This document shows positions 10,988-22,830 of a stretch of DNA of 64,000 bases, piece by piece. Every line of letters begins with the position of its first letter. Position 1 is the stretch's first letter. The translations under genes and the position numbers were made by a program. The stretch is taken from the NCBI GenBank assembly GCA_021464245.1, contig JADCRB010000016.1:8792639-8856638 (forward strand), read 5' to 3'. Below the pieces are notes generated by a model, which did not search any database, was not told the DNA's origin, and was given only the letters and a program-made list of their open reading frames with translations. The stretch is from Carallia brachiata (lineage: Eukaryota; Streptophyta; Magnoliopsida; Malpighiales; Rhizophoraceae).

Positions 10988-12207
10988 CCTCCTGCCGTTT
11001 TCCCGCGCTTGGTTGAATTTCTTCACTTTGACATTCAGAGCACTAGGCAGAAATCACATTGTGTTAGCATCCGTAGGGACCATTGCAATGCTTTGTTTTA
11101 ATTAAACAGTCGGATTCCCCTTGTCCGTACCAGTTCTGAGTCGACTGTTTGACGCCCCGGGAAGGGCCCCGGAGGGTCCGTTCCCGTCCATCCCCCGGCC
11201 GACACGCCGCAACTCGCTTTCGCCGCGGCGGCGACTCGCCAGTTTTACTNNNNNNNNNNNNNNNNNNNNNNNNNNNNNNNNNNNNNNNNNNNNNNNNNNN
11301 NNNNNNNNNNNNNNNNNNNNNNNNNNNNNNNNNNNNNNNNNNNNNNNNNNNNNNNNNNNNNNNNNNNNNNNNNNNNNNNNNNNNNNNNNNNNNNNNNNNN
11401 NNNNNNNNNNNNNNNNNNNNNNNNNNNNNNNNNNNNNNNNNNNNNNNNNNNNNNNNNNNNNNNNNNNNNNNNNNNNNNNNNNNNNNNNNNNNNNNNNNNN
11501 NNNNNNNNNNNNNNNNNNNNNNNNNNNNTACGAAAATGGCCCACTTGGGGCTCTCGATTCCGTGGCACGGCTCAACGGGGCAGCTGTACCGTCCTACCTA
11601 TTTACACTTTGAGAATAGGTCGAGGGCGTTGCGGCCCCAATGCCTCTAATCATTGGCTGTACCCGATAAAACTCGCATCGAGCTGCAGCTATCCTAAGGG
11701 AAACTGCAGAGGGAACCAGCTACTAGATGGTTCGATTAGTCTTTCGCCCCTATACCCAAGTCAGACGAACGATTTGCACGTCAGTATCACTGTAGCCTCC
11801 ACCAGAGTTTCCTCTGGCTTTGCCCCGCTCAGGCATAGTTCGCCATCTTTCGAGTTCCGACAAGCATTCTCTCTTTCAAACCCTTCTTAGAAGATCAAGG
11901 TCAGTCGGTGGTGCAACCCTCGAGGGGATCCGCCAAGTCAGCTTCCTTGCGCCTTACAAGTTTACTCGCCCATTGACTCACACACATGTCAGACTCCTTG
12001 GTCCGTGTTTGAAGATGGGGCAAATGGGGATCTCGTAGGTCGACGCCCGTGATGGAGCATATTGTGTCCACGATCACGAGGGCGACGTCTCCTCCGACGT
12101 TTCAAGGGCCCGGGCTTGGGATGCCCCCGCAATCTGCGTCGGTGCATGCCCAGAGCCGATCGACGGACCGGTCAGGAGTATTGCCGTCCCCCATCCGCTT
12201 CCCTCCG

Positions 12208-12274
<67 letters not shown>

Positions 12275-12615
12275 CTCTATCGGTCTCTCGCCCGTGTTTA
12301 GCCTTACATGGAATTTAATGCCTGATTGGGGCTACATTCCCAAACAACCCGACTAGCAGACAGCGCCTCGTTGTGGGACAGGGTCTGGGCAAGACGGGTC
12401 TCTCAGCCTCTCTGGAACCCCCTTCTAGGGGACTTGGCCCCATCCACCGCTGTGGACGCTTCTCCAGACTACAATTCGACGCGGGGGGGGGGCCTAATTC
12501 TCAAGGTGGCCTGGTTTCTGGTTTGCTCGCTGTACTAAGGAAATCCTCGTAAGTTTTCTTTTCCTCCGCTTATGATATGAAACTCCGCAGGTGATCCTGC
12601 CTGACCTGGGCTCGC
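9851..12615 (-). rRNA. 26S (25S) rRNA gene, internally deleted
   Basis: Large-subunit rRNA transcribed leftward. The 5' end lies at the CCTGACCTGGG element (about 12615) and the 3' end at the ACGAATC...GACAAAGGG region (about 9851). Long conserved blocks match plant 26S, for example around 10380-10460 and 11700-11800. Excluding the 279 N run the sequence totals about 2.48 kb, some 0.9 kb short of a usual plant 26S (~3.4 kb). The sense strand jumps from the AACTGGCGA region near nt 1100 to a region about 1 kb further downstream, at about 11230-11245. Scattered substitutions in conserved positions and the deletion make this a pseudogene or a collapsed copy. Confidence 0.9.
11250..11528. other. 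Assembly gap (279 N) inside 26S
   Basis: Run of undetermined bases. The sequences on its two sides (AGTTTTACT and TACGAAAATGG) are nearly adjacent in a normal 26S, so the gap does not itself represent the missing ~0.9 kb. Confidence 0.95.
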
Positions 12616-12815
12616 AATGCGAGAAAGGGTCGGGCTCGTAAGAGTTCGGCAACGACATGGCCTCAGGACACTGTGCCAGGGTCTCTCAACCACCGTTGTC
12701 GAGGTGAACATCGTCGGGACATGGTTTTTGGGCCAACGTAATGTCAGCACACGGGAGGCCATCTTCTGCCACCAAACACAACCCCATCAATTCGGGGGTG
12801 GGGTGGCAATGTACT
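12616..12815 (-). other. Internal transcribed spacer 2, unit I
   Basis: About 200 bp between the 26S 5' end and the 5.8S 3' end, a normal angiosperm length. A related but diverged copy lies at 56734-56937. Confidence 0.85.
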
Positions 12816-12875
12816 GTGACACCCAGGCAAACGTGCCATTGGTCAGAAGGCTTCGGGCGCAACTTGCATTCAAAG

Positions 12876-12922
<47 letters not shown>

Positions 12923-12975
12923 TGCTACGTTCTTCATCAACGCGAGAGCCGAGATATCCGTTTCTGTGAGTCGTT
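12816..12975 (-). rRNA. 5.8S rRNA gene, unit I
   Basis: About 160 bp on the minus strand, bounded by GTGACACCCAGGCA at the 3' end and the GAGTCGTTT element at the 5' end. The conserved core (GATGGTTCACGGGATTCTGC on the plus strand, and the GCGATACTTGGTGTG region) is retained. A few changes in normally invariant positions (AACGCGAG for ATGCGAG; GCATTTTG for GCATTTCG) suggest it is not functional or is a minor variant. Confidence 0.92.
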
Positions 12976-13221
12976 TAGATTCTCACTGTGGAGGTCCAAT
13001 GCACCGACCGCGCTCTATTCCTGGGGAGACGGGGAATTGCCTTTCAATTTTTTATTTCCTTGGCACGACCTGCGCCAGGGTTTTGTTGTTCATACCGTGG
13101 GGGGACCGACGAGCGGTCGGCCTCACATAGCTACAGCTTCAGGTGCCCATGGGCCAATGCACGCCCCGCGTCGTGTAATGTTAACTTGTTCACGGGTCGT
13201 TCTGCTAGGCAGAGGTTATGA
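12976..13221 (-). other. Internal transcribed spacer 1, unit I
   Basis: About 246 bp. It contains, on the minus strand near 13058-13082, the angiosperm ITS1 core motif GGCGC-n5-GTGCCAAGGAA. The short length and motif argue for a flowering plant rather than a gymnosperm. Confidence 0.88.
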
Positions 13222-13265
13222 CAATGATCCTTCTGCAGGTTCACCTACGAAAACCTTGTTACGAG

Positions 13266-13311
<46 letters not shown>

Positions 13312-13403
13312 TGCTAACGGCGAACTGCCCAGGTCGCCGCGATCCGAACACTTCATCGGACCATTCAATCGATAGGAGCGACGAGCGGTGTGTACAAAGG
13401 GCA
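13222..13403 (-). rRNA. 18S rRNA, 3'-terminal fragment
   Basis: The last ~182 bp of 18S, ending in CAATGATCC (3' end) and including the CTTGTTACGA region. It is cut at the conserved GTGTGTACAAAGGG site, where satellite array 2 begins. The remaining ~1.6 kb of 18S is absent. Confidence 0.93.
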
Positions 13404-16400
13404 AGGAGTATACTTTAGTTGTTTTACTTTTTGCTGTTTAAACTCTTGCAGGCAAAGAGTCTACTTTTACTGCAGTTGCTGTCTCGGCTTTTATGCTTGG
13501 GTGGGCAAACAAGTCTGGTTTTGTTGTTGTACTTGTTGCCTTTTTTACTCTTGCGGACAAGGAGTTTGTTTTTGTTGTTCCTACCATCGCGCCTGTTATA
13601 CTCGTGCGGGTTAGGAGTCTGCTTTGCTGTTGTTATCGCCTCGCCTTTATACTCTTGTGGGCATTGAGTATGCTTTTTTGTTGGAATTTTGCCTTTTATA
13701 CTCTTGCGGGCAAATAGTCTACTTTTGTTGTTGTTGCTATCTTGCCTTTATACTCGTCCAGCCAACGATATTAGTTTTGTTGTTGTTACTGACTCGCCTT
13801 TTATCTCATGCGAGCAAGGAGTATGCTTTGTCGTTGTCGTTTGGCCTTTTATTCTTATGCGTGTAAGGAGTTGCTTTTGTTGTTGTTGTCGCCTCTCCTT
13901 CTATACTTGCACGGCCAAGGAGTCTTCTTTTGTTGTAGTTGTCCTCTTACCTTTATACTCGTACGGCTAAAGTGTATGCTTTTCTGTTGTCGTTTCACCT
14001 TTTATACTCGTGCGAGCAAGGAGTATGCTATTCTTGTTGCCGTCACACTTTTATACTTGTGTGGGTAAGGGGTCAGGTTTTGTTGTTGTTGCTGTCTTGC
14101 CTTTCATATTTGTGAGGGCTAGATGCATGCTTTGTTGCTGCTGTCTTGCATTTTGCTCTCGTGTGAGTAAGGAGTTTGCTTTGTTGTTGCCCGTCTTGCC
14201 GTTTATACTGATGAGTGCAAGGAGTATGCTTTGTTGTTGTCGTCCTGCCTTGCATACTCTTGTGAGTAAGGAGTCTGCTTCTGTTGTTGTTGCCGCTTTG
14301 CCTTTTATACTGGTGAGGGTTAGGCGTTTCCTTTGCTGTTGCTACCGTCTACCATTTTATACTCGTATAGGCAAGGAGTCTACATTTACTTTTTTGCTTT
14401 GCACCTTTTATATTCCTACGCACAAGGAGTATACTTGTGCTATTGTTACTGTCTCACATTTTGTACTGATGCAGGCTAGCAGCCTTCTTTGTTATTGTCA
14501 CCGTCTCGCCTTTTATACTCGTGCAAGAAAGGATTATACTTTTATTTTTGCATTTTTTGCCTTTTATAATCTTGCGAGCAAGGTGTGTACTTTGACTGTT
14601 ATTGCCATCTCGTTTTTATACTCGTACGGGCAAGCAGCAACCTTTGTTCTTGTTGTCTCGGCATTTATACTCCAGAAAGTAAGTTGTACGCTTTGTTGTC
14701 AAGGCCTTGCCTTTTATACTCTTGTGGGTAAGGAGTCTGCTTTTGTTGTTGCTGTCGTCTCGCCTTCCATACTCGTGAGGGCTAGGCGCCTGCTTTGCTA
14801 TTATTATCGTCTTGCCATTTATACTCATGTGGGCAAGGAGTATGCTTTTATTTTTGTGCTTTTTGCCTTTTATATTATTGCAGGAAAAGAGTCTACTTTT
14901 GTTGTTGTTGTCGCCTCTCCTTTTACACTCATACGGGCAAGGAGTCTAGTCTTGTTGTTGTTGCTATCTTGCCTTTTACACTCGTACAGCAAGCAGCATA
15001 CTTTGTTGTTGCCGTCTCACATTTTATACTCGTGCGAGTAAGGAGGATGCATGGTTGTTGTCATCTCATCTTTTATACTCATGCGAGCAAGCAATATGCT
15101 TTGTTGCCACCTCCCCTTTTATGCTCGTGTGGGCAAGGTGTTTGGTTTTGTTGTTGCTGCCTTCTCATCTTTTATACTCACGTGGGCAAGGGGTATGCTT
15201 TTCTATTGCTATCTCTCATTTCATACTCGTGCTGGCAGGGAGTATCCATTTGTTGATGTTGCCTTCTCGCCTTTTATGCTGATACAGGCAAGGAGTCTGG
15301 TTTTGTTTTTTGTTGCAATGTCACCTTTTATTCTCATGAGGGCAAGCAGTATGCCTTGTTGTTGATGTGTCGCCTTTTATACTCATGTAGTGAAGGAGTC
15401 TACTTTTGTTGTCGCTGGCATTTAGCCTTTTAAGTCATGCAGGCAAGGAGTCTGCTTTTCTGTTGTTATTATGTTGCCTTTTCTACTCGTGCGGGCAAGG
15501 AGTACACTTTTGTTAATGCGCTTTTCGCCTTTTATACTTTTGCTGGCAAAAAATACACTTTTGTTGTTGTTGCTGTCTCACCTTTTATGCTCACGTGGGC
15601 AAGGGGTCTAGTTTTGTTGTTGTACTTGTCGCTTTTTTGCTCTTGCGGGCAAAGATTATGCTTTTACTGTTGTTGTCGTCTCGCCTTTTATACTCGTGCG
15701 GCTTAGGAGTCTGTTTGCTATTATTCTCGTCATGCCTTTTATACTAGTGCTAGCAAGGAGCATAATTTTGTTGTTTTACGTTTTGCCATTTATGCTCTTG
15801 TGGGCACGGAGTTTGTTTTTGTTGATGTTGATGTCTCGCCTTGTATGCTCGTGCAAGCAAGGATTCTATTTTTCCTATTGTTACCGACTCGCCTTTTATA
15901 CTCGTTCGAGCAAGGAGTATGCTTTGCTGTTGCTGACAAGCCTTTTATACTCGTGCAAGCAAGGAGTATGCTTTTGTTGTTGTTGACGTCTCGTCTTTTA
16001 TACTCGGCGAGCAAGGAGTCTGGTTTTGTTGTTGTTGCTAGCTCGCCTTTTCTAGTTGTGCGGGCAATGAGCATGCTTTGTTGTTGTTGTCCTTCCTTTT
16101 ATGCTCATACAAGCAAACAATATGGTTTGTTGTCGATGTCTTGCCTTTTATACTCGTGCGGGCAAAGGTATGCTTTTGTTGTTGCTGTCGTTCAGGTAAG
16201 GAGTCTGGTTTTGTTGTAGTGTCGTCTTGCCTTTTATACTCGTGATGCTAAGGAGTATGCTTTTGTTGTTTTTGTCGTCTCACCTTTTATACTCGTGCGT
16301 GCAAAGAGTCTGGTTTTGTTGTTGTTGCTGTCTTGGCTTCAATACTCACGTGGGCAAGGGGTTAGTATTTGTTGTTGCTGCCGTCTTGCCTTTTATGCTC

Positions 16401-16979
16401 GTGTAGGCAAGGGGTATGCTTTGCTATTGCCATCTTGCCTTTCCTACTCGTGCAAGCAAGGAGAATGCTTTTGTAGTTGTTGTCGTCTCGCCTTTTGTAC
16501 TCATTTGGGAAATGAGTCTGGTTTTGTTGTTGTTTCCGTCTCCCATGTTGTACCCATGTAGGAAAAGAGAATGCTCGTTTGTTGCCTTCTCGCCTTTTAC
16601 ACTCATACGAGTGAGGAGTATGCTTTGTTGTTCTCATCTCGCCCTTTATACTCGGGCAGGTGGGGAATATACTTTTGTTGTTGTATTTTTTGCCTTTAAT
16701 ACTTTTGCGGATAAGGAGTCAGATTTTGTTGTTCCTACTGTCTCGCCTTATAAGCTCGCGCGGGCAAGGAATTTGTTTTTGTCGTTGTTGTCGTCTTGCT
16801 TTTTATACTCATATGGGTAAGGAGTATGCTTTGCTTTTGCCATCTCGCCTTTTTACTTGCGAAGGCAAAGAGTATGCTTTTGTTGCTATTGCTGTCTCAC
16901 CTTCTATATTCGTGTGGACATGGAGTCTGTTTTTGTTGTTGTTGTCATCTCCCCTTTTATACTCATGCGGGCAAGGAGT
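13404..16979 (+). repeat. Satellite array 2, ~53 bp monomer
   Basis: About 67 monomers of the same family and orientation as array 1, including the ACTTTTTGCC subtype followed by ACTCTTGC cores (13420-13445, 14385, 14860). Spacing is about 53 bp (for example 16291 to 16344). The left edge is fused to 18S at a shared GGGCA. The right edge runs into chromovirus pol at a shared ATGATTTTG. No separate gene is present. Confidence 0.93.
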
Positions 16980-18499
16980 ATGATTTTGATATCATACTGG
17001 GGGTTGATTGCTTTGTGAGCACAAAAGTTGCTCTGTTGCCTCACTTGGGTAGTCTCATGCTCATGCATGAGGATCATCCATGTTTCGTTGCTGGACCGTT
17101 CACTCCCCTCCCCAGTATTGGTGGGAAGTCGGGTGGTATGCCATCAGCTATGCAGGTGAAGCATGGGCTAAAGAAGGGAGAAGTCACCAACCTTGCAGCT
17201 TTGATGGAGATCAAAGAAGGCATTGTTGCGGAGGTGCCGGACAGTGTGGTGGATTTGTTAGGAAAGTTCACTGACGTGATGCCTCCTGAACTCCCCAAGT
17301 GTCTCCCCCAGGCGTGTCACCGACCACAAGATCGATTTGGTGCCCGTTCCAAACCACCAGCACAAGCCCCATATCGCATGAGTCCGCTAGAGTTGGCAGA
17401 ACTGAGGAAGCAGTTGATGGAGTTGCTGGATGCAGGCCTAATTCAGCCCTCCAAAGCGCCATATGGTGCCCCAGTGTTGTTTCAGAGGAAACACGATGGC
17501 TCCCTGCGGATGTGTGTTGATTACAGGGCTCTGAACAAGGTGAGGTAAAGAACAAGTACCCTATTCAACTGATAGCGGACTTGTTAGACAGGCTAGCGAG
17601 AGCCTTATATTTCACCAAACTGGATCAACGGTCTGGATATTGGCAAGTCAGGATTGCAGAAGGAGATGAAGGGAAAACCACGTGCATCACTCGCTATGGC
17701 TCCTACGAATTATTAGTGATGCCATTCGGTTTGACTAACGCCCCTGCTACATTCTGTAATTTCATGAATGATGTGTTTCATGACTTCATTGATCATTTTG
17801 TGGTTTTATATCTGGATGATATTGTTGTGTATAGTGAGTCTTTGGAGGATTACTTGTCCCACCAGAGGTTGGTGTTGTCTAAGTTGCTAGAGCACCAATT
17901 ATATGTGAAAAAGGAAAAATACGAGTTTGCCCGGTGAGAGGTTATGTTCCTTGGGCATAGGGTGAGTCGAGGGCAAGTTAAAATGGACGAGAGAAAAGTC
18001 CAGGCGGCAGTATCCACGGAGTCGGTCCTGAGGCTAGAGGTGGACCACAGATTGCCTAGAAGCCTTTGACAAGTTGAAGTCAGCAGTGTCCACGGAGTCG
18101 GTACTGAGGCTGCTTGATTTCGAGTTGCCTTTCAGTGTGCTAACTGACACCTCAGATAAAGCCATTGGAGGTGTGTTGATGCAGGATGGCCACCCCATTG
18201 CCTATGAGATCCAGAAACTCAATGATGCAGAGTAGTGGTACTCAGCCCATGAGAAGGAGATGCTGGCAATGGTGCATTACCTTCGCACCTCGAGGGTGTA
18301 TTTGCTGGGTACCCGATTCGTGGTTCGGACCGATAATGTGGCTAACACATTCTTTTAGACTCAGAAGAAGCTTTCTGCATGGCAGGCGCGGTGGCAGGAG
18401 TTCTTGGCTATGTATGATTTTACTTGGGAACACAAGCTAGGAAGGCAATATCAGGTGGCGGATGCCCTAAGTCGCCAATAAGTGCAAGAGACGGTTGCT
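16980..18499 (+). pseudogene. Chromovirus pol fragment: protease end, RT, RNase H
   Basis: Begins in the protease tail (FDIILGVDCFVSTK at about 16985), then the RT N-terminal region (YRMSPLELAELRKQLMELLD, then [20 protein letters not shown]). A frameshift near 17545 follows, then RT core with [28 protein letters not shown] and the catalytic YLDDIVVYS at about 17810. Past a stop at 17935 there is an internal deletion (18000-18090). RNase H follows with SDKAIGGV, SAHEKEMLAMVHYL and VADALSR near 18460. Both ends are truncated: satellite on the left, an opposite-strand element on the right. Dead through stops, frameshifts and the deletion. Confidence 0.88.
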
Positions 18500-20443
18500 T
18501 GTTATTCACCGTCACCTTGTTCAGAACCCTGTAATCAACACACATCCGCAAGGAGCCATCGTGTTCCCTCTGAAACAACAACGGGGCTCCATATGGCACT
18601 TTGGAGGGCTGAATTAGGACTGTATCCAGCAACTCCGTCAACTGCTTACTCAGTTCTGCCAATTCTAGCAAACTCATGCAATATGGGGCTTGTGTTGGTG
18701 GTTTGGAACCGGGCACCAAATCGATCTTGTGGTCAGTGCCATGCCTCAGGGGAGGACACTTGGGGAGTTCAGGAGGCATCACGTCAGTGAACTTTCCCAA
18801 CAGATTCGCTACAGTGTCAGGCACCTCCGCAACAATACCTTCTTTGATCTCCATCAAAGCAGCAAGGTAGGTGACTTCTCCCTTCTTCAACCCATGCTTC
18901 ACCTGCATAGCTGATAGCAAACCACCTGACTTCCCACCAATACTGGAAGAGGGAGTGAACGTTCTAGCAACAAAACATGGATGATCCTCGTGCATGATCA
19001 TGCGACCACCCAAGTGAGGCAACAAAGCAACTTTTGTGCTCACAAAGAAATCAACTCCTAGTATGATATCAAAATCATCTTATGGAACCATAGTGAAGTT
19101 AAGATTACCAGACCAATTGCCCATAGTTACTTGCACTCCCAATGCCGTGCCAAGTACCTCTCGGGCTGCCGTGTTGACTGCCTTCATTTGACTGCCGGTC
19201 TTGGTGACTTTCAAACCTAGTGACCCCACCATCCTCTCAGCAACAAAGTTGTGGGTAGCACCAGTGTCGGCCATCGCCATCAAATTTTTATTACTGAGCC
19301 CGATCTTCACATACATCAAGCTGGATTGTGGGGCACGTCCAGCTTGCACAGCACTCACCAACTGCAGAGGATCGACACGAGAGGGGCCAACATCATCTGA
19401 GAGGCCACTCTCCTCGGCAATTATGACACTTAACTTCTCCTGCTTGGGGCACTCCTTAGCCCTGTGTGGTCCATTACATATGAAACAACCCGAGTTAGTT
19501 TTGCCTTTACCTTGTTCATGGTAAACGGCTTTTCCTTTATCTTTGCTGCCACAATTGTGCTTATCTTTCTTGCCCTCCTTCTTCTTCTTGCCCTTATCCT
19601 TGGGCTGCTTCCGAACATCAGAGAATCAAGACTTGTTGATCCAAAAATCAACTAAACCATCAGCCGCAGCCATTGCTAAAGGACGATCCTTCACACCTTG
19701 CCTTCTAAGCTCGATTTGAGCCCAAGGTTGAAGACCGGATAGGAAGTTGAAAAGCTTGTCCTCATCCGACATGTTGCGGATGTCAAGCATTAAGGAACTG
19801 AATTCCTTCACGTAGTCACGCACCGTACCACTCTGCTTCAACTTCTTCAAGGATTCCCTCGCAACCCATGACGTGTTGTAGGGTAAGAACTGGTCCTTCA
19901 ACTCCTTCTTTAGGCTCTCCCACATCTCGATCTTAGGCCTGCTCGCACTTGCATCATCATCCAATCGAGTCTGCCACCATAGCTTGGCATCCTTGGCTAG
20001 ATACATGCTGGTCAGATTGACCTTCTCGTCGTCTGGCACTCAGGTAGGGCAGCTTTGAAGTACTACTCCTTATCGCACAGAAAATTCTCGATCTCTTTGG
20101 CATCCCCCGCTCCCTCGAAGGATTTAGGCTCCAACACCTTCATCTTAGTCAAGCCCTTCATGAAACCTCCGCTTGGTTGAGAGGCCACAGCCTTCTTGAG
20201 GATGGCTATTTCTGCTGCCATATCCTCAAGTCGAAAAGCTGTGTTTTGAAGAGGCCACCACCTCTTGTTGCCACTGCAGATCGATTATGTACTGGTCATA
20301 GAGCACCAATGACTGGAACACGGTAAAATTTGTATCCTCCAGAAGTTCACCGAGTAACTCAACAAGTTTGGCTACGCGCTCACGTACAACATCAAGACCC
20401 GAACCACCTGCCATTGGTCGAACCTTTATGCTCTGATACCGGC
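18499..20443 (-). pseudogene. Chromovirus gag-protease-RT fragment (5' half)
   Basis: Read leftward from the shared LTR: primer binding site (about 20430-20441), gag ATG at 20414 (MAGGSGLDVVRERV), the gag core at 20039-19626 (LWWQTRLDDD, RDYVKEFSSLMLDIRNM, FLSGLQPWAQIELRRQG), a zinc knuckle (CFICNGPHRAKECPK, about 19440-19490), protease with the active-site DTGATHNF near 19255, then the linker and RT start. It stops at NKVTVNN (about 18500), where it meets the (+) pol fragment tail to tail. Frames shift near 20040 and 19620. The remaining pol is missing. Confidence 0.87.
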
Positions 20444-21308
20444 TGTCACAAGGCTAATTTTCTCACCCAAAATTTTTCCTTCTGATGGCACTAAGTCGCG
20501 TTTAGTCTCAGCCAACAGTACACACAACGATTTGCGCACAACTTTATAAGTAAGGTACACAACTCACACACTCAAAAGAGACACAAGAGCATATATGGGA
20601 ACCTTCCCAACCTTTTATTACTTAACTCAAGTAATACAAAGGAACAATCACTTGAAATCTCAACAGTGTTTCACTCTTTCTCTCTGAGTGATTTCTCTTT
20701 CGCTAAGTACAAATGACAACACATAGGGTCTATACATAGCTGACCACCCTAGCTATCTAGGGCTTGGAGATAAACATTATCTCCCCACGAGCTCTATCAT
20801 GGCTGATAATCCTCATCTTCCCACGATCTCATCCATGACTTGATCCTGATAAGCCTTATCTCCCACGATCATCCATCACTTGATCTCGATAAGCCTTATC
20901 TACCCACGATCCTTTGCCATGCATGATCTGATGAGCATTATCCTGATGCTTAGCCAACCGGATAGATCCACACCTACACGTCCCCACATTCCACACGTCG
21001 TAGGAGAATCGATGCCATGCAGTGCAATGCAGTGCCATGCAGACTTGGCCAAGACCCAGTCTCGTGCTTTGGGCCTCTTGGCCCAAGCCCATGACCCATC
21101 TGATGGAGCCCATGAACATGTAGCCCAGCATCCTTTGTCCAACCCAAGTCTTGGTCCACGCTGGGACTCGCATGTAGGCCCGTGCCTGCACTGACCCTCT
21201 CAGTTTTCACCTTGCCTTAGGGAGTGCCTAGCCATTCCAAAGTCCCATGCTAGAAATTGGTGCAAGGTGCCGCCAACTCTTGCGTGCTAAGAGTTTAAGG
21301 GGCTTACA
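20444..21308 (-). repeat. Shared chromovirus LTR
   Basis: About 865 bp, TG...CA family termini (start decayed to TGTAAG). It is the 3' LTR of the full-length element on its right and the 5' LTR of the partial element on its left. U3 carries palindromic GATAAGCCTTATC boxes at 20848 and 20888 and a related box at 20769. Confidence 0.87.
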
Positions 21309-22830
21309 AACCAGCCCCACCTATTGAAGCCAACGTCTTCGTTGATAGGGTTGATAGGTAGTCTTCCACCTTCTTCTTGAACTGTCATAGAGTCACATCT
21401 CTTTCCCAGCTCGCCTCACTGTCTGGGGCATTCTTCCACTTGACCAAGTACCCAACCCGCCTATTCTTCTTACTTCGTCCCTGCGTTCAGTGGTCTAGAA
21501 TTCTCTCCACTTCACGCTGGAACTCAGTTCTGATTGTAGGGGGAGCACGTTGTGTTTGCTTCCTTTCAGGCTAATCGCCTGCTTCCTCGTGGAAGGGCTT
21601 CAAGAAACTCACATGGAAGGTTGGATGCACCTTCAACCTTTCTGGGAGCTGCAATCTGTATGCAACATTGCCAACTTTCTTCACCACTGTGAAGGGAACG
21701 TCATACTTTTGAACCAGCCCACGATGCATTGTCTTGTTGTTGATCTTCTTTCAAATTTGGGGAGTAAGTTTCAGCAACACCTTATCCCCAACTTGGAACT
21801 GCATGTCCCTCCTTCCTCAGTCCGCATACTTTTTCATCTGCCTGGCTACCTTATCCAAGCTATCCTGGGCCTCCTCTAGCCTCTTGCTTAGAACGGGCAA
21901 ACCAGTGCGCTGCCGAACATCTCCCTCCTGAGCTAGTCCTGGCCACATCGTTAGGAGTAAGGGGGCTGTTGCCCCATAGCTAGCTCAAAGGGACTCATAC
22001 CCGTGGAAGATGACTTATGAAGATTGTAGCAAAATTGAGCCGAATCCAACAACCCAAGCCAATTCCTCTGGCTTGCCGTCACATAATGCCGAAGATATTC
22101 ATCAAGTAGGCCATTGATCCGCTCTATCTAGCCATCAGTCTGAGGATGGTTGGCAGTAGAGAATTTCAATTCTGAACCCATCATGTTGAACAATGACGTC
22201 CAGAACCTGCCAGTGAAATGAGGATCCCGATCGCTGACAATATCTTCAGGCAACCCAAAGTACTTTACTACCTGCTTGTAGAAAAGCTAAGCCGATGTCT
22301 CCGCTTGACATGAAGAGGGGGCAGGAATAAACACTGCATACTTGGAAAACTGATCTACCACCAGCATGACAAATCCCATGCAATCAATCTTTGGGAATCT
22401 ACTAATGAAATCCATCGAAACCGACACCTGTGGCTTCGAAGGAATGGGTAGCGGCTACAACAAACCCGCCTCCTTCTGCCGTTCCGTCTTGTCCTGCTGA
22501 CAAGTGATGCACGTTTTGACATATGCATCGACGTCATCATCCATCTTTTGCCAGTAGTAGTTGCGGGACAGTAAGGACATCATCCTTTCGACGCCAGGAT
22601 GACCAGCCCACTGTGAATGATGGGACTCCCGCAGTATCTCCTTCCTAAGGCATGCACCACTAGGAACATATACACGATTACCCTTGGCATGCAATAAATC
22701 ATTATCGAGCCAGTATCGCCTCAACACACCCTCCCTGACTTGCTTTACCATTTGCTGATATGTGGCATCATGTGGGGCCTGCTCCCTGATTTTGTCTAGC
22801 AAGTCACTCAAACTTGAGTGAGGGCAGCAA
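21309..22830 (-). pseudogene. Chromovirus integrase and chromodomain
   Basis: Integrase inserts the element DNA copy. The HHCC zinc-binding N-terminus is visible at about 22630-22500 (HHSQWAGHPG, then YYWQKMDDDVDAYVKTCITC). The catalytic core follows with recognisable MDFIS, VSDRDPHFTG and IERINGLLDEYLRHYV blocks (D,D,E residues present) but several stops. The C-terminal region (about 21800-21640) leads into a chromodomain at about 21540-21340 (EFQREVERILDH, then YLVKWKNAPDSEASWE). A G-rich tract (about 21309-21325) precedes the LTR. Chromodomains of this class usually bind modified histones, so the 18S targeting seen here would be an additional or different property. Confidence 0.82.

Noticed and set aside
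12617..13375. Open frame of about 252 codons across ITS2, 5.8S and ITS1
   Set aside because: Lies antisense to rRNA and its spacers; not a protein gene.
14010..15041. Open frame of about 343 codons in satellite array 2
   Set aside because: Same composition artefact; the apparent repeats follow the satellite monomer and drift in frame with monomer length.
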